NCBI GenBank assembly: GCA_002966495.1
Contig: CP016490.1
Span: 868,001 to 932,000, forward strand
Reading direction: 5' to 3'
DNA: 64,000 nucleotides
Source of the DNA: Halomonas sp. GFAJ-1
GTDB lineage: Bacteria; Pseudomonadota; Gammaproteobacteria; Pseudomonadales; Halomonadaceae
Numbering within the stretch: the stretch's first letter is position 1; every line of letters begins with the position of its first letter. The position numbers were made by a program, and so were the translations under genes. Below the pieces are notes generated by a model. It was not told where the DNA came from. It was given only the letters and a program-made list of their open reading frames with translations, and ran no database searches. Shown piece after piece: positions 17,540 to 26,584 of this stretch.

Positions 17540-17968
17540 ATGGCGAATAGCTTCACTTGCAATATCGTCAGCGCTGAAGCGTCTATCTTCTCGGGCAAGG
17601 TAGAGCAGGTTGTGGCTTCTGGGGTCATGGGTGACTTGGGTATTTTGCCGGGTCACGTACCGCTGCTGACTGAGCTTCAGCCGGGTCCGATCCGCGTGAT
17701 CCACGATGATGGCAAGGAAGAAAACTTCTTTGTCTCGGGTGGTTTCATGGAAGTCCAACCGGATGTGGTGACGATTTTGGCCGATGCGGCTTCGCGTGCC
17801 AGTGACCTCAACGAGGCTGCAGCCGAAGAAGCGCGTCAACAGGCGCTGAAAGCCTTCAACGACAAGTCAGCGGAGCTGGATTATACCCGTGCTGCTGCTG
17901 AACTTGCCGAAGCCGTTGCCCAGCTGCGAACGATCCAGCAGCTGCGTAAAAAGGCTGGTAAAGGCTAA
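17540..17968 (+). CDS. atpC: F1 ATP synthase subunit epsilon
   Basis: A 142-residue subunit with an N-terminal beta-sandwich that contacts the c-ring (GDLGILPGHVPLLTEL) and a C-terminal helical hairpin that can inhibit ATP hydrolysis. ATG at 17540 follows GGGGGA. It is the last gene of the operon and is followed by two hairpins. Confidence 0.96.
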   Translation: MANSFTCNIVSAEASIFSGKVEQVVASGVMGDLGILPGHVPLLTELQPGPIRVIHDDGKEENFFVSGGFMEVQPDVVTILADAASRASDLNEAAAEEARQQALKAFNDKSAELDYTRAAAELAEAVAQLRTIQQLRKKAGKG

Positions 17969-17970
17969 AA

Positions 17971-18033
17971 ACACGCCTCTGGCGTGTATAAATCGCCCCT
18001 TGAACCCGTTAGGGTTTAAGGGGCGTTTTTTTT
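17971..18033 (+). terminator. Tandem hairpins ending the atp operon
   Basis: A first small hairpin pairs ACACGCC (17971-17977) with GGCGTGT (17981-17987). A second, stronger one starts with CGCCCCTT at 17994 and pairs with AAGGGGCG ending at 18025, followed by eight T to 18033. The second is a canonical intrinsic terminator. Confidence 0.93.
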
Positions 18034-18121
18034 GTCTGTTAATATAAGCGGCGTATGCAGTCATTGAGCTTGTCTGCAGTACTTTATCGGCTAAAACGGG
18101 CCTGCAAAAAGGGAGATAGCG

Positions 18122-19510
18122 ATGTCATTGAATGATGAAACCTTGCAGGAATTAAAAAATGAGCTTCTAGACGAGTTGGTTAAAGAAGAGCCGAGTAAAG
18201 CTCTGCTTTCCGAACGGCTCTCGGAAATACGTTCGGCAGATATTGGTGAAGTGCTTGAAGAGCTCATCGAAGATGATGAGGAGTTGCCGGTAGCGCTGTC
18301 AGTACTTGATATCCTCTCCACCGAGCGAGCAGCCAACGTACTGGGTTACTTACCGGGTGAAAGCCAGCTTGAAGTCGTCGGTGAGCTGTCGGATACCCAG
18401 GTGCTCAAGCTTCTTGGGGAGATGGGCTCTGATGAGCGGGCTGACTTGTTCAACTTGCTTGATGAAGATCGCCGCGAGGCGCTGCTGCGCCGTATGGCCC
18501 ATCAAGAGCGGGAAGACCTAAAGCGTCTATCGAGTTATGAAGAGGGCACCGCAGGCGCCATCATGACCTCTGACTATGTGGCAATAGCCAGTGGCATGAC
18601 GGTGTCGCAAGCCATGATGCGGGTGCGCCAAACAGCCCCCGATGCGGAAACGGTTTATCAGCTTTATGTGCTTGATAGTGAAGGGCAACTGATCGGTACG
18701 ATGTCATTGCGTCAGCTAATGGTGGCACGCCCTGGTGCGCTGGTGGATGACATCATGATTAAAGATGTTATCCACACCCCCGTTGATGAAGAGCAGGAAG
18801 AAGTCGCGCGTATTGTCGCCCGCTACGACTTACTCGCTTTACCTGTGGTCGACACTGACGGTCGCATGGTGGGGATTGTCACCCACGATGACGCGATGGA
18901 TGTCGCCGAATCAGAGGCCACTGAAGATATCCACAAGGGGATGTCGATCGGCCAGCTGGAAGATGGCGTTAGCCGTGTACCGCTATGGAGCCTTTATCGT
19001 AAACGGGTCTTCTGGCTAGTACTGCTGGTGTTTGCCAATCTGTTTTCAGGCGCGGGTATTGCTTACTTTGAAGACACCATTGCTGCTCAAGTGGCGCTGG
19101 TCTTCTTCTTACCGCTGCTGATTGGTAGTGGGGGTAATGCGGGTGCCCAGGCAGCAACGCTGATGGTGCGGGGTATGGCAACCGGTGATGTGGGTGTCAA
19201 AGATTGGAGCAAAATGCTTGGCCGTGAGCTGCTGGTAGCCGGGTCACTGGGCCTGACAATGGCGTTAGCAGTAGCACCGATAGGCGTTATGCGCGGTGGT
19301 GAAGCAGTAGGTATGATCGTTGCGCTTAGTATGATCACGATTGTGATATTTGGCAGCATAATGGGTATGTGCCTGCCATTTTTGCTAGAGCGCTTTAAAG
19401 TCGACCCGGCGACGGCATCAGCGCCGCTGGTCACTACGTTGATTGATGCCACGGGCGTACTGATTTACTTCAGTATTGCCACCGCCATTTTGGCTGATGT
19501 AAGCATGTAG
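18122..19510 (+). CDS. mgtE: Magnesium transporter MgtE (copy 1)
   Basis: A 462-residue Mg2+ channel of the inner membrane. It has the MgtE N-domain of helical repeats (about 1-135), a CBS pair (about 140-265) that closes the pore when cytoplasmic Mg2+ is high, and five C-terminal membrane helices (about 285-460). The pore motif is LVTTLIDATGVLIYF, with the conserved aspartate. ATG at 18122 follows AGGGAGA. It faces the minus-strand cation cluster, which carries a second mgtE. Confidence 0.95.
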   Translation: MSLNDETLQELKNELLDELVKEEPSKALLSERLSEIRSADIGEVLEELIEDDEELPVALSVLDILSTERAANVLGYLPGESQLEVVGELSDTQVLKLLGEMGSDERADLFNLLDEDRREALLRRMAHQEREDLKRLSSYEEGTAGAIMTSDYVAIASGMTVSQAMMRVRQTAPDAETVYQLYVLDSEGQLIGTMSLRQLMVARPGALVDDIMIKDVIHTPVDEEQEEVARIVARYDLLALPVVDTDGRMVGIVTHDDAMDVAESEATEDIHKGMSIGQLEDGVSRVPLWSLYRKRVFWLVLLVFANLFSGAGIAYFEDTIAAQVALVFFLPLLIGSGGNAGAQAATLMVRGMATGDVGVKDWSKMLGRELLVAGSLGLTMALAVAPIGVMRGGEAVGMIVALSMITIVIFGSIMGMCLPFLLERFKVDPATASAPLVTTLIDATGVLIYFSIATAILADVSM

Positions 19511-19539
19511 CGAACCGCTATAACCTCAAACGCTATGCG

Positions 19540-22353
19540 TTAATATATCGCTATAAAAAGCCCAGCTACGATGAGCAGCATAAGACCGATGACGGGCCAG
19601 TGCCGTAGCTGGCGCTCAATGCGCCAGGCAAGCCGAACGCGGCTTGCCTGGCTCCATTGTGGTATGCGTTGCGGCAGCGGCAATGGAGGCAGCTGAAAAG
19701 CGCTGGTTATACGCAGGTACGCTATTGCTATGGCAGCGCTTCCACTAACCATGACTATCCCTAGGGCTTTCATGTTGGCTGCTAACCAGCTTCCGGGGTA
19801 GGGCAGCCACCACCACCAAATAAGCGGCACTAGCCAAGCGCTGGCGCAGAGGATAAACCATCCCCCCCAGAGCCAGCGGTGTGGTGACGTTTTGCCGTCG
19901 AGCGTTGATTCAGTCGGATGTTTTAAAAGTAACCAACCGAACCGCAGCATGGCGCCTGCGGTTGCCACACTGGCCAGGGTTAATAGCTCTCCCGCTAAGC
20001 CTTGGCTGTTCATTGCGTATGTCAGCCAGCTTTTAATATATAGCCCGCCGCTCAACGGTACGCCCACCAGTGAAAGGGCAGCGATAACCATGCCTGCAGC
20101 TACCCACCATCGCTGGTAGCCCGCAAGGTAACGCCATTGCCCTGCGCCAATAAACAGCGCCGCTTTAGCGAGGCCATGGCTAATCACCAGTAGCATAAGA
20201 ACGGTACGCAGGGCATCACTTTCAGGTATCCAGAGCAGTGCGCCAAGCCCTGCTGTTAATAGCCCAATTTGGCCGACGCTGGACCATGCCAATACCGCTT
20301 TAGGCAGTGTTGCTAACGTGCCGCGTATGCCGCCATAAAGTGCGCCCATTAGCCCCCAATAAAACAGCAGCTGGCCAATGGGTAAACCTTCAGCGTTTGG
20401 GGGTGTCAGCCGCAGTAACCCTAAAATACCTAGCTTAATCATCACACCAGACAGCAGCGCACTGGCCAACGCAGGTGCAGCAGGGTGAGCAATGGGTAGC
20501 CAGCCGTGTACGCCTAACACGCCTGCTTTAATGGCTAATCCTCCCCCTATGAGCAGCGCTGTGCCTGTTGAAAGAGTGGCAAAGGTGGCGTTTGTAACGC
20601 TGAGCGCTCCCTGTAGTACCAGGCTGGCGGTCGCGGCAAACAGTAAGACCTCTGCGAGCAGCATCATGGCCAAATAGACCTGTGCAGCAGTACGGTTTGT
20701 GCCGTGTAAAATCAACAGCCACCCCATCACTCCCAGCCAAGCCAGCGCGGTATAAAACGTCAGCCACTCTTGAGCAGTCAGAGCAACGGCATGGAGCAGT
20801 GCGCTTAGCCACAGCAGTACGCTGAAAAAGTGTGAGGGTGGTGAGGGGCGCCAGTGCTGCCAAGCGAGCACTAACGGCCAAATCAGCAGTGCCGGTAGCG
20901 CAAAAAAACCGTTGGTACGGTCAATGTGAGGCAGTGAAAAGTAATCATGATGAATTAATAAAATAATCCCCACGCACCACGCTAACCCGCCGAGCAGTAA
21001 GGGAGCGAGTGCAGAGAGGACGCTAGGGGCCAGCGTTATTGGAGTGCCCGCTGCCGGGCGCAACGCAATGGTAAGCACACGGGCTAAGTAAGCGGCGGTC
21101 AGCAGTGTTCCCAGGAGAAAAGCGATGGCGCTTAACCAGCGTTGTTGCTCTAAAAGCCCTATAAAAAGCCACCATTTACCGACAAAACCGCCGCTGGGCG
21201 GTAGCCCTATTAAGCTGGCCGCTGAGAGGGCAAAGCCTGCCCACAGCCAAGGCAGCTGATAGGCACTGCCGGTAAGCTGCCGCAACTGGTCGCTTTGGTG
21301 ATAAGCCACCAGGAAACCGGCGGTTAAAAATAGTCCAGCTTTAGCCAAACCGTGGGCAACCAGCAGCGTGGTCGCCCCTTGCTGGGCGAGGGGGTAAGTG
21401 CTCAGCTCAGGGGAAAGGCTCAGGATCAGCAGTGCATAGCCCATCTGAGAAATTGTCGAGTAGGCAATTAAGCGCTTTAACTGCGTTTGTTGGAGTGCAT
21501 TAAACCCTCCCCAGAGCAGTGAAAGTCCGCCTAAAAAGGCAAACAGTGGCTGCATCGAAAGCCCTTGGAAAGGCCCTTGCCAGAGTTGCCACAGCCAATA
21601 AAGCGCGACCGCGACCACCACTGCGGACAACATGGCGCTGACCGGCGGGGTGGCCCGGGTGTGGGCTTGGGGTAACCAGCTGTGCACTGGCACCAGCGCC
21701 GCTTTCATCATTAGCCCAAGCGTCATGCACAGTGCCGCCATTCCATGCAGCATGTCAGAAGACGCCCGCTCGCTGAGTAAATTGATGTCTAGCGTGGCGT
21801 GGGTACCATACATAAGCCCCACCCCCAGCAAGTACAAAAGCGACGCAATAAGCGCCACCATCACATAGCGAAGCGCGGAAAAGCCGTAGGGGTCTTTGGG
21901 TGACAGCGCTATTAAGCCAGCGGCGCTTAAGGTTAATAGCTCAAGCGCCACATAGGCGTTAAACAGATCTTGGGTGAGCCATAGGGCATTAAGTGCCGCC
22001 CACATTAACCACCATAGCGTCCAGTATTCGCCTTGTTTGGCTTTTTCACCGTAGGCCGTCAGGCTAGCGACACTAGCTACCACGGTGGTTAAGCTAAGTA
22101 GCGCAAGCCCCGCGGGGTCAAGGTGCCAACGTATGCCTATGGGTAGTGCCCAACCGCCTAGCGTCCACTCGGGGCTAAGGCTAAGCTGCCAGGCCCCTAA
22201 GGCGTTGCCTAGCGCGATTAGCGATATCCCAATAATCAACTGATGCTTAACCCGTAAACGCTGGGTAAATGCGGCTATGCACAGCAATAAAGGGACGATG
22301 ACTAACAGCGCAGGTATGCTGCTAGCGCTTAGGGGAAGAGGCTGCGTCAGCAT
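19540..22353 (-). CDS. Mrp-type Na+/H+ antiporter subunit D, double-module fusion
   Basis: A 937-residue membrane protein; a single MrpD is about 490-500 residues. Two NuoM/MrpD-like antiporter modules are fused. Module 1 (about 1-480) has E138 in the TM5 region, K217 in GLMMKAALVPVHSWLP and K393 in PPSGGFVGKWW. Module 2 (about 500-930) has K609 in AIKAGVLGVHGWLP, K640 in SGVMIKLG and K774 in PLSGGLYIKSW, but A538 where module 1 has E138. Module 1 in turn has A248 where module 2 has K640. It is the last gene of the mrp cluster and starts 7 bases inside mrpC. No frame break separates the halves. Confidence 0.88.
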   Translation of the reverse strand: MLTQPLPLSASSIPALLVIVPLLLCIAAFTQRLRVKHQLIIGISLIALGNALGAWQLSLSPEWTLGGWALPIGIRWHLDPAGLALLSLTTVVASVASLTAYGEKAKQGEYWTLWWLMWAALNALWLTQDLFNAYVALELLTLSAAGLIALSPKDPYGFSALRYVMVALIASLLYLLGVGLMYGTHATLDINLLSERASSDMLHGMAALCMTLGLMMKAALVPVHSWLPQAHTRATPPVSAMLSAVVVAVALYWLWQLWQGPFQGLSMQPLFAFLGGLSLLWGGFNALQQTQLKRLIAYSTISQMGYALLILSLSPELSTYPLAQQGATTLLVAHGLAKAGLFLTAGFLVAYHQSDQLRQLTGSAYQLPWLWAGFALSAASLIGLPPSGGFVGKWWLFIGLLEQQRWLSAIAFLLGTLLTAAYLARVLTIALRPAAGTPITLAPSVLSALAPLLLGGLAWCVGIILLIHHDYFSLPHIDRTNGFFALPALLIWPLVLAWQHWRPSPPSHFFSVLLWLSALLHAVALTAQEWLTFYTALAWLGVMGWLLILHGTNRTAAQVYLAMMLLAEVLLFAATASLVLQGALSVTNATFATLSTGTALLIGGGLAIKAGVLGVHGWLPIAHPAAPALASALLSGVMIKLGILGLLRLTPPNAEGLPIGQLLFYWGLMGALYGGIRGTLATLPKAVLAWSSVGQIGLLTAGLGALLWIPESDALRTVLMLLVISHGLAKAALFIGAGQWRYLAGYQRWWVAAGMVIAALSLVGVPLSGGLYIKSWLTYAMNSQGLAGELLTLASVATAGAMLRFGWLLLKHPTESTLDGKTSPHRWLWGGWFILCASAWLVPLIWWWWLPYPGSWLAANMKALGIVMVSGSAAIAIAYLRITSAFQLPPLPLPQRIPQWSQASRVRLAWRIERQLRHWPVIGLMLLIVAGLFIAIY

Positions 22354-22652
22354 GGTGGCTTCATGCGGTAGCGACGCAGATAGAGCGCTAGCACCACGGC
22401 TGTTGTGCTAACCGACACAACAATGCCGGTTAGCACCAAGGCGTGGGGAACGGGATCAGTACCATCGGCGGTACGTGCTATTAATACCAGCAGCAAAAAC
22501 ACCGCGCTTGAGAGGATATTAAGCGCCAGTAAGCGCCGGATTAGGTGCCGCGCGGTAAACACGCTCGTCAGCGCGAGCGCCACCAGAAGAGAAGCCACCA
22601 AGGCAAAAAGCGTTTCGGTGGTCAGCGCTATGTTGCTGAACAGGTGTGTCAT
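22347..22652 (-). CDS. mrpC: Mrp-type Na+/H+ antiporter subunit C
   Basis: A 101-residue protein with three membrane helices, homologous to NuoK/MnhC. The segment DPVPHALVLTGIVVSVSTTAVVLA is the family core and contains TGIVV. It overlaps the upstream MrpB-like gene by 4 bases and the double MrpD by 7, so all three are translated as a unit. Confidence 0.92.
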   Translation of the reverse strand: MTHLFSNIALTTETLFALVASLLVALALTSVFTARHLIRRLLALNILSSAVFLLLVLIARTADGTDPVPHALVLTGIVVSVSTTAVVLALYLRRYRMKPPC

Positions 22653-23569
22653 CGCGGGGCTCCTGGCCGCCCAAAAAGATAAAAGGCCATCAACATGAGC
22701 GCGATAGAGAGGGCCGTCGCTACTTCAATCGCCATAATAAAGTAGCCCGCTAATTGAGGCGGTAAACCGTAGAGCGTACCGGTCATTAGTAAACCGCCTA
22801 ACGCGGTGGCTAGAAAGAGCAATAACCCCGCCGCCAGCAGCCAGCGTAGCAGCAGGTTAAAATCTCGTTGATGCATCCAGGTGATGCTGCCGGTTAACAG
22901 CAGCAACACGCCTCCAGCACCCAGTACGGCGCCAGCGGGAAAAGCCCCCCCCGGCGCATGGGTTCCTTGCCAGAGAAAATAGCTAAACATCAATAAAAAC
23001 AAAGGGTGTAGCCAGCGCGCCAGCGTCGGCAGGCCTGGGTAGTGGCCGCCTAGGGCTGGCGGAGGAATCGCTTGTTGGAGTGACCAAATAGCGGCAACCG
23101 CGCAAAGCATAACGGCGATTTCCAGTAAGGTATCGATTCCTCGCAGGTTGAGCAGAATCGCGGTCACCGTATGCTCAGCACCACTCTTTGGCAGTACCGC
23201 TGCTACTTCTTCAACCAAACCGGGTTTAGGGAGAGCCAATACGGTTGCCCAGAGTACACCGGCTATTAACAGCACCAACGGCGTTATGGGGATGAGTAGG
23301 CGTAAAGGACGGTCGCGCGTAGGTTGAATACTGCGCTGGGACGCAGGCAGCTGCCCAAGGGCGGTGAGCAGCAAAGCGCCGGTAATGCCTGCGCCAATGG
23401 CAGCCTCGGCTAGCGCCACATCAGGGGCTTCTAAACGCACCCAAATAAGCGCCATTACAAGACCAAACGCCATCAAATTGGCCACTGCCCGAAATAGACC
23501 GGGTAGCAGTAGGCACTGGCCTGCAGTGGCGAGTGCCGCTAGGGCGAGTAGCAGGTCAACGGCCAGCAT
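22649..23569 (-). CDS. Mrp antiporter MrpA C-terminal part fused to MrpB
   Basis: A 306-residue membrane protein made of three known pieces. The N-terminal DUF4040/MbhD-like region has LEAPDVALAEAAIGAG. The MbhE-like segment TAILLNLRGIDTLLEIAV follows, and the MnhB/MrpB domain has PGGAFPAGAVLGAGGVLLLL. In standard Mrp the first two belong to the C-terminal part of MrpA; here the NuoL-like part of MrpA is missing in front. The start is taken as ATG 23569; ATG 23584 is possible. Neither has a strong ribosome site, which suits coupling to mrpG, whose end it overlaps. Confidence 0.85.
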   Translation of the reverse strand: MLAVDLLLALAALATAGQCLLLPGLFRAVANLMAFGLVMALIWVRLEAPDVALAEAAIGAGITGALLLTALGQLPASQRSIQPTRDRPLRLLIPITPLVLLIAGVLWATVLALPKPGLVEEVAAVLPKSGAEHTVTAILLNLRGIDTLLEIAVMLCAVAAIWSLQQAIPPPALGGHYPGLPTLARWLHPLFLLMFSYFLWQGTHAPGGAFPAGAVLGAGGVLLLLTGSITWMHQRDFNLLLRWLLAAGLLLFLATALGGLLMTGTLYGLPPQLAGYFIMAIEVATALSIALMLMAFYLFGRPGAPR

Positions 23570-23876
23570 GGGTGTCTTCGTCATTACGGCGCAGAGGAGC
23601 GGGGCCGTGGCGTATGGCGGAGGTCGCAATCAAGGTAGCCCCCGTGCTTGATGCTAACAGAATCAGACCCCAAATCAGCGCTATCTTAAGGGCGACGGCG
23701 ACACTGTTGGCCTGTAGGGCAAGGCCTAAACAGATTAGCCCTAAACCAATGTTATCTGCCTTGGTAAGGGCGTGTAGGCGGGTATAAACATCAGGAAAGC
23801 GCAGTAGGCCCACTGTACTAGCAATAAAAAAGGGGATACCCAGGAGAATAAACCCAGCGCCCAGCAGCTCACGCAT
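23556..23876 (-). CDS. mrpG: Mrp-type Na+/H+ antiporter subunit G
   Basis: A 106-residue subunit with three membrane helices. The family segment GLLRFPDVYTRLHALTKADNIGLGL is clear. The start at 23876 is chosen because AGGAG lies 10 bases upstream and the longer frame to 23966 would run deep into mrpF. It overlaps mrpF by 8 bases. Confidence 0.93.
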   Translation of the reverse strand: MRELLGAGFILLGIPFFIASTVGLLRFPDVYTRLHALTKADNIGLGLICLGLALQANSVAVALKIALIWGLILLASSTGATLIATSAIRHGPAPLRRNDEDTHAGR

Positions 23877-24120
23877 CGTTATCTGGCTCCTCTCGCTGGG
23901 GCGGGTGGTGCCGCACAACGAAATTTGCGGTGCCCAGCGCGGCCAGTAGGGCAAACAGCAGGGCAATATCCACTAAGGCCGGGAGGGTAAAGTAGGCACT
24001 AAATAGCAGTATGATGGCCAGCGCCGACGTTGTAAAAAACTCCACCGCCAGCATCCGGTCAGCGCTGGTAGGCCCCCGGTAGAGCCGCCAAAGCGATACC
24101 ACAGCGTTTGCCAGCAGCAC
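23869..24120 (-). CDS. mrpF: Mrp-type Na+/H+ antiporter subunit F
   Basis: A subunit with three membrane helices; the hallmark RGPTSADRMLAVEF is present, then VDIALLFALLAALGTANF. The GTG at 24120 gives only 83 residues and an incomplete first helix. In-frame sequence continues upstream without a stop as TIVYLLASA, and AGAGGGG sits 6 bases before an ATC codon at about 24147. The true start may therefore be non-canonical (ATC or CTG). Gene identity is secure; the start is not. Confidence 0.85.
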   Translation of the reverse strand: MLLANAVVSLWRLYRGPTSADRMLAVEFFTTSALAIILLFSAYFTLPALVDIALLFALLAALGTANFVVRHHPPQREEPDNDA

Positions 24121-24171
24121 AGCGCTGGCCAGTAAATAAACGATGGTTAACCCCTCTTTAAAAATCCTGTT

Positions 24172-24699
24172 TCAAGGTTCATCACTCAGACCATAGAGCG
24201 CTGCGATGCGGCTTTCAAGCACCTGAAGCTGCGCTTCTACCTGCGGGTGATGGTGGAGGATGTGAATCGCGAGCGTATCGTTGTGAAGCCGTAGCGTCAG
24301 AGTGCCAGGGGTTAGGTTGACCAGGTTGGCCATGAGCAACTGCTGAGGGTGATGCGTTAAGCGGCGAAAGCGATAGTGCTGGGTGTGCGTATTGGCCTGA
24401 TAGCGTCGGGCTAATGCTAATCGTGCCACTTCAAGCGCACCCAAAAGGCTATGTTTGAGTACAAATCCGATAAAACCCGGCAGCTTCCACCAGCGTAGCT
24501 GCTTCGGCCAAGTGGCTATATTGAGCGGTGCGCACAGGGCGATGAGAAGCGCTAACACAACGCCTAACCCGATATGCCCGTTACCTTCCGTGATGACCCA
24601 CCACAGGCCGCTATAAAAGGCTACGCGTAGTAACAATGCCGGCCAGGGAGGCAGCTGCCACTGGCTAAGCCACCTGCTTATAAGCGTATTAAGGTGCAT
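24172..24699 (-). CDS. mrpE: Mrp-type Na+/H+ antiporter subunit E
   Basis: A 175-residue MnhE-type subunit with N-terminal membrane helices and a C-terminal soluble part. The family motif NLVNLTPGTLTLRL is visible. ATG at 24699 overlaps the end of the upstream cation-efflux gene by 11 bases. The order E-F-G-(A'B)-C-(DD') differs from the A-B-C-D-E-F-G order of Bacillus. Confidence 0.92.
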   Translation of the reverse strand: MHLNTLISRWLSQWQLPPWPALLLRVAFYSGLWWVITEGNGHIGLGVVLALLIALCAPLNIATWPKQLRWWKLPGFIGFVLKHSLLGALEVARLALARRYQANTHTQHYRFRRLTHHPQQLLMANLVNLTPGTLTLRLHNDTLAIHILHHHPQVEAQLQVLESRIAALYGLSDEP

Positions 24700-25858
24700 T
24701 ACTCGCAGCGCGAGTAATGAAGAGGATCTCTACATGGCCCAGCCACTCGATATCGCTGGCTAAGCTTTTAAGCTGGCTGGCAAGGCATTGGGGGGGTTGG
24801 TTCACCGCGTCACCAATAATCAAAGAAACCGATACTTTATCGTCCAAGTAGTGCAGCTGTAGCTCACTTAATGTTCGCCATACAGGATGGCGATACCAGC
24901 GCTCATTCAATGCCGCTTCCACTTCAGGGCGCAGTGGCAGGCCCGGTAAACGGCTGGGGTCGCCCTCCCCAGCGTCGTCCTCGGGGTCTACGTGGAAAAT
25001 AACATCGGTGAGCAGTGGAAACCCATTTCGCAGGCGGCGGCTTACTTCGTTACCAATTTCATGGGCTTCCGATACGGTGATTTTAGGGCCCACGACCACA
25101 TGCAAATCGACCATCACCCAGCCAGCCGACTGGCGAGTACGTAAATCATGCACGCTATCAACGCCAGGGACACTGCAGGCGACATCGTGCATTTGCTGCT
25201 GGACATCCTCGGGTAAGGCAGTGTCGACCAGCTCTCTAGCCGACTCCCACAACAGATCCCAACCGACTTTACCGACCAGCAAGCCAACCACAATCGCGGC
25301 CACCGCATCTAACCAGCCAAAACCAAACTGGGCACCAATGAGTGCCACCAGCACCACTGCTGTAGAGAGCGCATCGCTGCGTGAGTGCCAGGCATTGGCC
25401 TCAAGCAGCTTTGAGTTGACACGCTTGGCGACCCGCATGGTGTAGCGGAAGATCCACTCTTTGCTCAGCAGTGCTAAAATGGCCACTATGATAGCCAGCA
25501 TACCAGGGGCACCCACCTCGGTGCCGCTGAACAGGCGGTCTAAGCTTGACCAGGCAATCCCGCCTGCAACGAAGATCAATACACTGCCGAGCAGCAGAGT
25601 CGTCAGGGTTTCGATACGGCCATGGCCGTAATGGTGGTCAATATCCGGTTCTTGGCGCCCATAATGAATCGCTGCCAGCACGAAGCCGTCAGTCACTAAG
25701 TCAGAAAGGGAGTGAATGCCATCGGCGATCAGCGCCGCTGAACCCACCATAAAGCCGATGGCGACCTTGACCACGCTAAGAATACCGTCTAGCCACGCAC
25801 CGATGTACGTAACCCGTTTCGCTTCCTGGCTATGGTGCTGCTCAATCATTTGTGTCAT
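24689..25858 (-). CDS. Cation diffusion facilitator (CDF) family efflux protein
   Basis: A 389-residue inner-membrane metal/H+ antiporter with six helices. The metal-site motifs are ADGIHSLSD in TM2 and AWHSRSDALS in TM5, giving a D-D-H-D pattern typical of Zn/Fe-type members. A cytoplasmic ferredoxin-like dimer domain follows (about 210-290), then an extra C-terminal region of about 90 residues not seen in the 300-residue FieF. It overlaps the MgtC-like gene by 4 bases (ATGA). The metal cannot be assigned. Confidence 0.92.
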   Translation of the reverse strand: MTQMIEQHHSQEAKRVTYIGAWLDGILSVVKVAIGFMVGSAALIADGIHSLSDLVTDGFVLAAIHYGRQEPDIDHHYGHGRIETLTTLLLGSVLIFVAGGIAWSSLDRLFSGTEVGAPGMLAIIVAILALLSKEWIFRYTMRVAKRVNSKLLEANAWHSRSDALSTAVVLVALIGAQFGFGWLDAVAAIVVGLLVGKVGWDLLWESARELVDTALPEDVQQQMHDVACSVPGVDSVHDLRTRQSAGWVMVDLHVVVGPKITVSEAHEIGNEVSRRLRNGFPLLTDVIFHVDPEDDAGEGDPSRLPGLPLRPEVEAALNERWYRHPVWRTLSELQLHYLDDKVSVSLIIGDAVNQPPQCLASQLKSLASDIEWLGHVEILFITRAASNAP

Positions 25859-26565
25859 GAGATGTCCCAGCCAGCCGTGCTGACTGATGGTTCCAGGCTC
25901 AGGCGTCCGATTACTTTTTCAACTAAGGCATCGTGACGCTCTGTTGCCAAGAGTTTGGCCGTTACGCGAACTGTGCGCTCATCTTCTCGATGGACGCTTT
26001 CCAATTTTTGCAATTGTAACGCATCGCCTAGTAACCCCTGAAGTAGCAACGCACGAATATGCGCTTCGTGATCATTATGACAGGTAATGTTTAACTCGTA
26101 CTGCCAATCTCCCTCCTCTTGACTGCTTTCAATGGGCTGCCGGTTAATCAGCAAAACCAGCGGGCGCAGCAAAATATTGACGGCCAGAATACAGACGGCA
26201 ACGAAGATGGCAGGCACATAAAACCCGGCGCCCGCCATGACGCCGATAGCCGCTGAGCACCAAAGCGTCGCTGCCGTATTGAGGCCGCGGATATTGGCAC
26301 CCTCTTTCATTATCACACCCGCACCAAGAAAACCTATGCCTGATACCACTTGAGCTGCCATGCGTGTTGGGCTGATTTCACCCTCCACCATCATCGACAT
26401 AAGGGTAAAACTGGCGGCGCCTAGCGCCACCAGTGCATTGGTGCGCAGCCCCGCCATGCGCTGCCGCCATTGCCTTTCCAGCCCAACGGAAGCGCCCAGA
26501 ACGGCCGCTAGCATTAGCGGCCATAGTGGCTGTAATTGAGCTGAGAGTTGAGCAAATAAGGTCAT
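25855..26565 (-). CDS. MgtC/SapB-family membrane protein
   Basis: A 236-residue protein. Residues 1-140 hold four or five membrane helices with family motifs GLERQWRQRMAGLRTNALVALGAA and VSGIGFLGAGVIMKEG. A C-terminal soluble ACT-like domain (about 150-236) follows. Members are linked to growth at low Mg2+ and modulate the F-type ATPase in Salmonella; the function here is inferred only from family and from its place 19 bases after mgtE2. Confidence 0.9.
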   Translation of the reverse strand: MTLFAQLSAQLQPLWPLMLAAVLGASVGLERQWRQRMAGLRTNALVALGAASFTLMSMMVEGEISPTRMAAQVVSGIGFLGAGVIMKEGANIRGLNTAATLWCSAAIGVMAGAGFYVPAIFVAVCILAVNILLRPLVLLINRQPIESSQEEGDWQYELNITCHNDHEAHIRALLLQGLLGDALQLQKLESVHREDERTVRVTAKLLATERHDALVEKVIGRLSLEPSVSTAGWDIS

Positions 26566-26584
26566 CAGCTGACCTCCTGATTCA

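Noticed and set aside
24182..24699. mrpE as part of a frame-broken mrpA
   Set aside because: The sequence is a complete MnhE-type protein with its own motif and length; no MrpA NuoL-like sequence is present.
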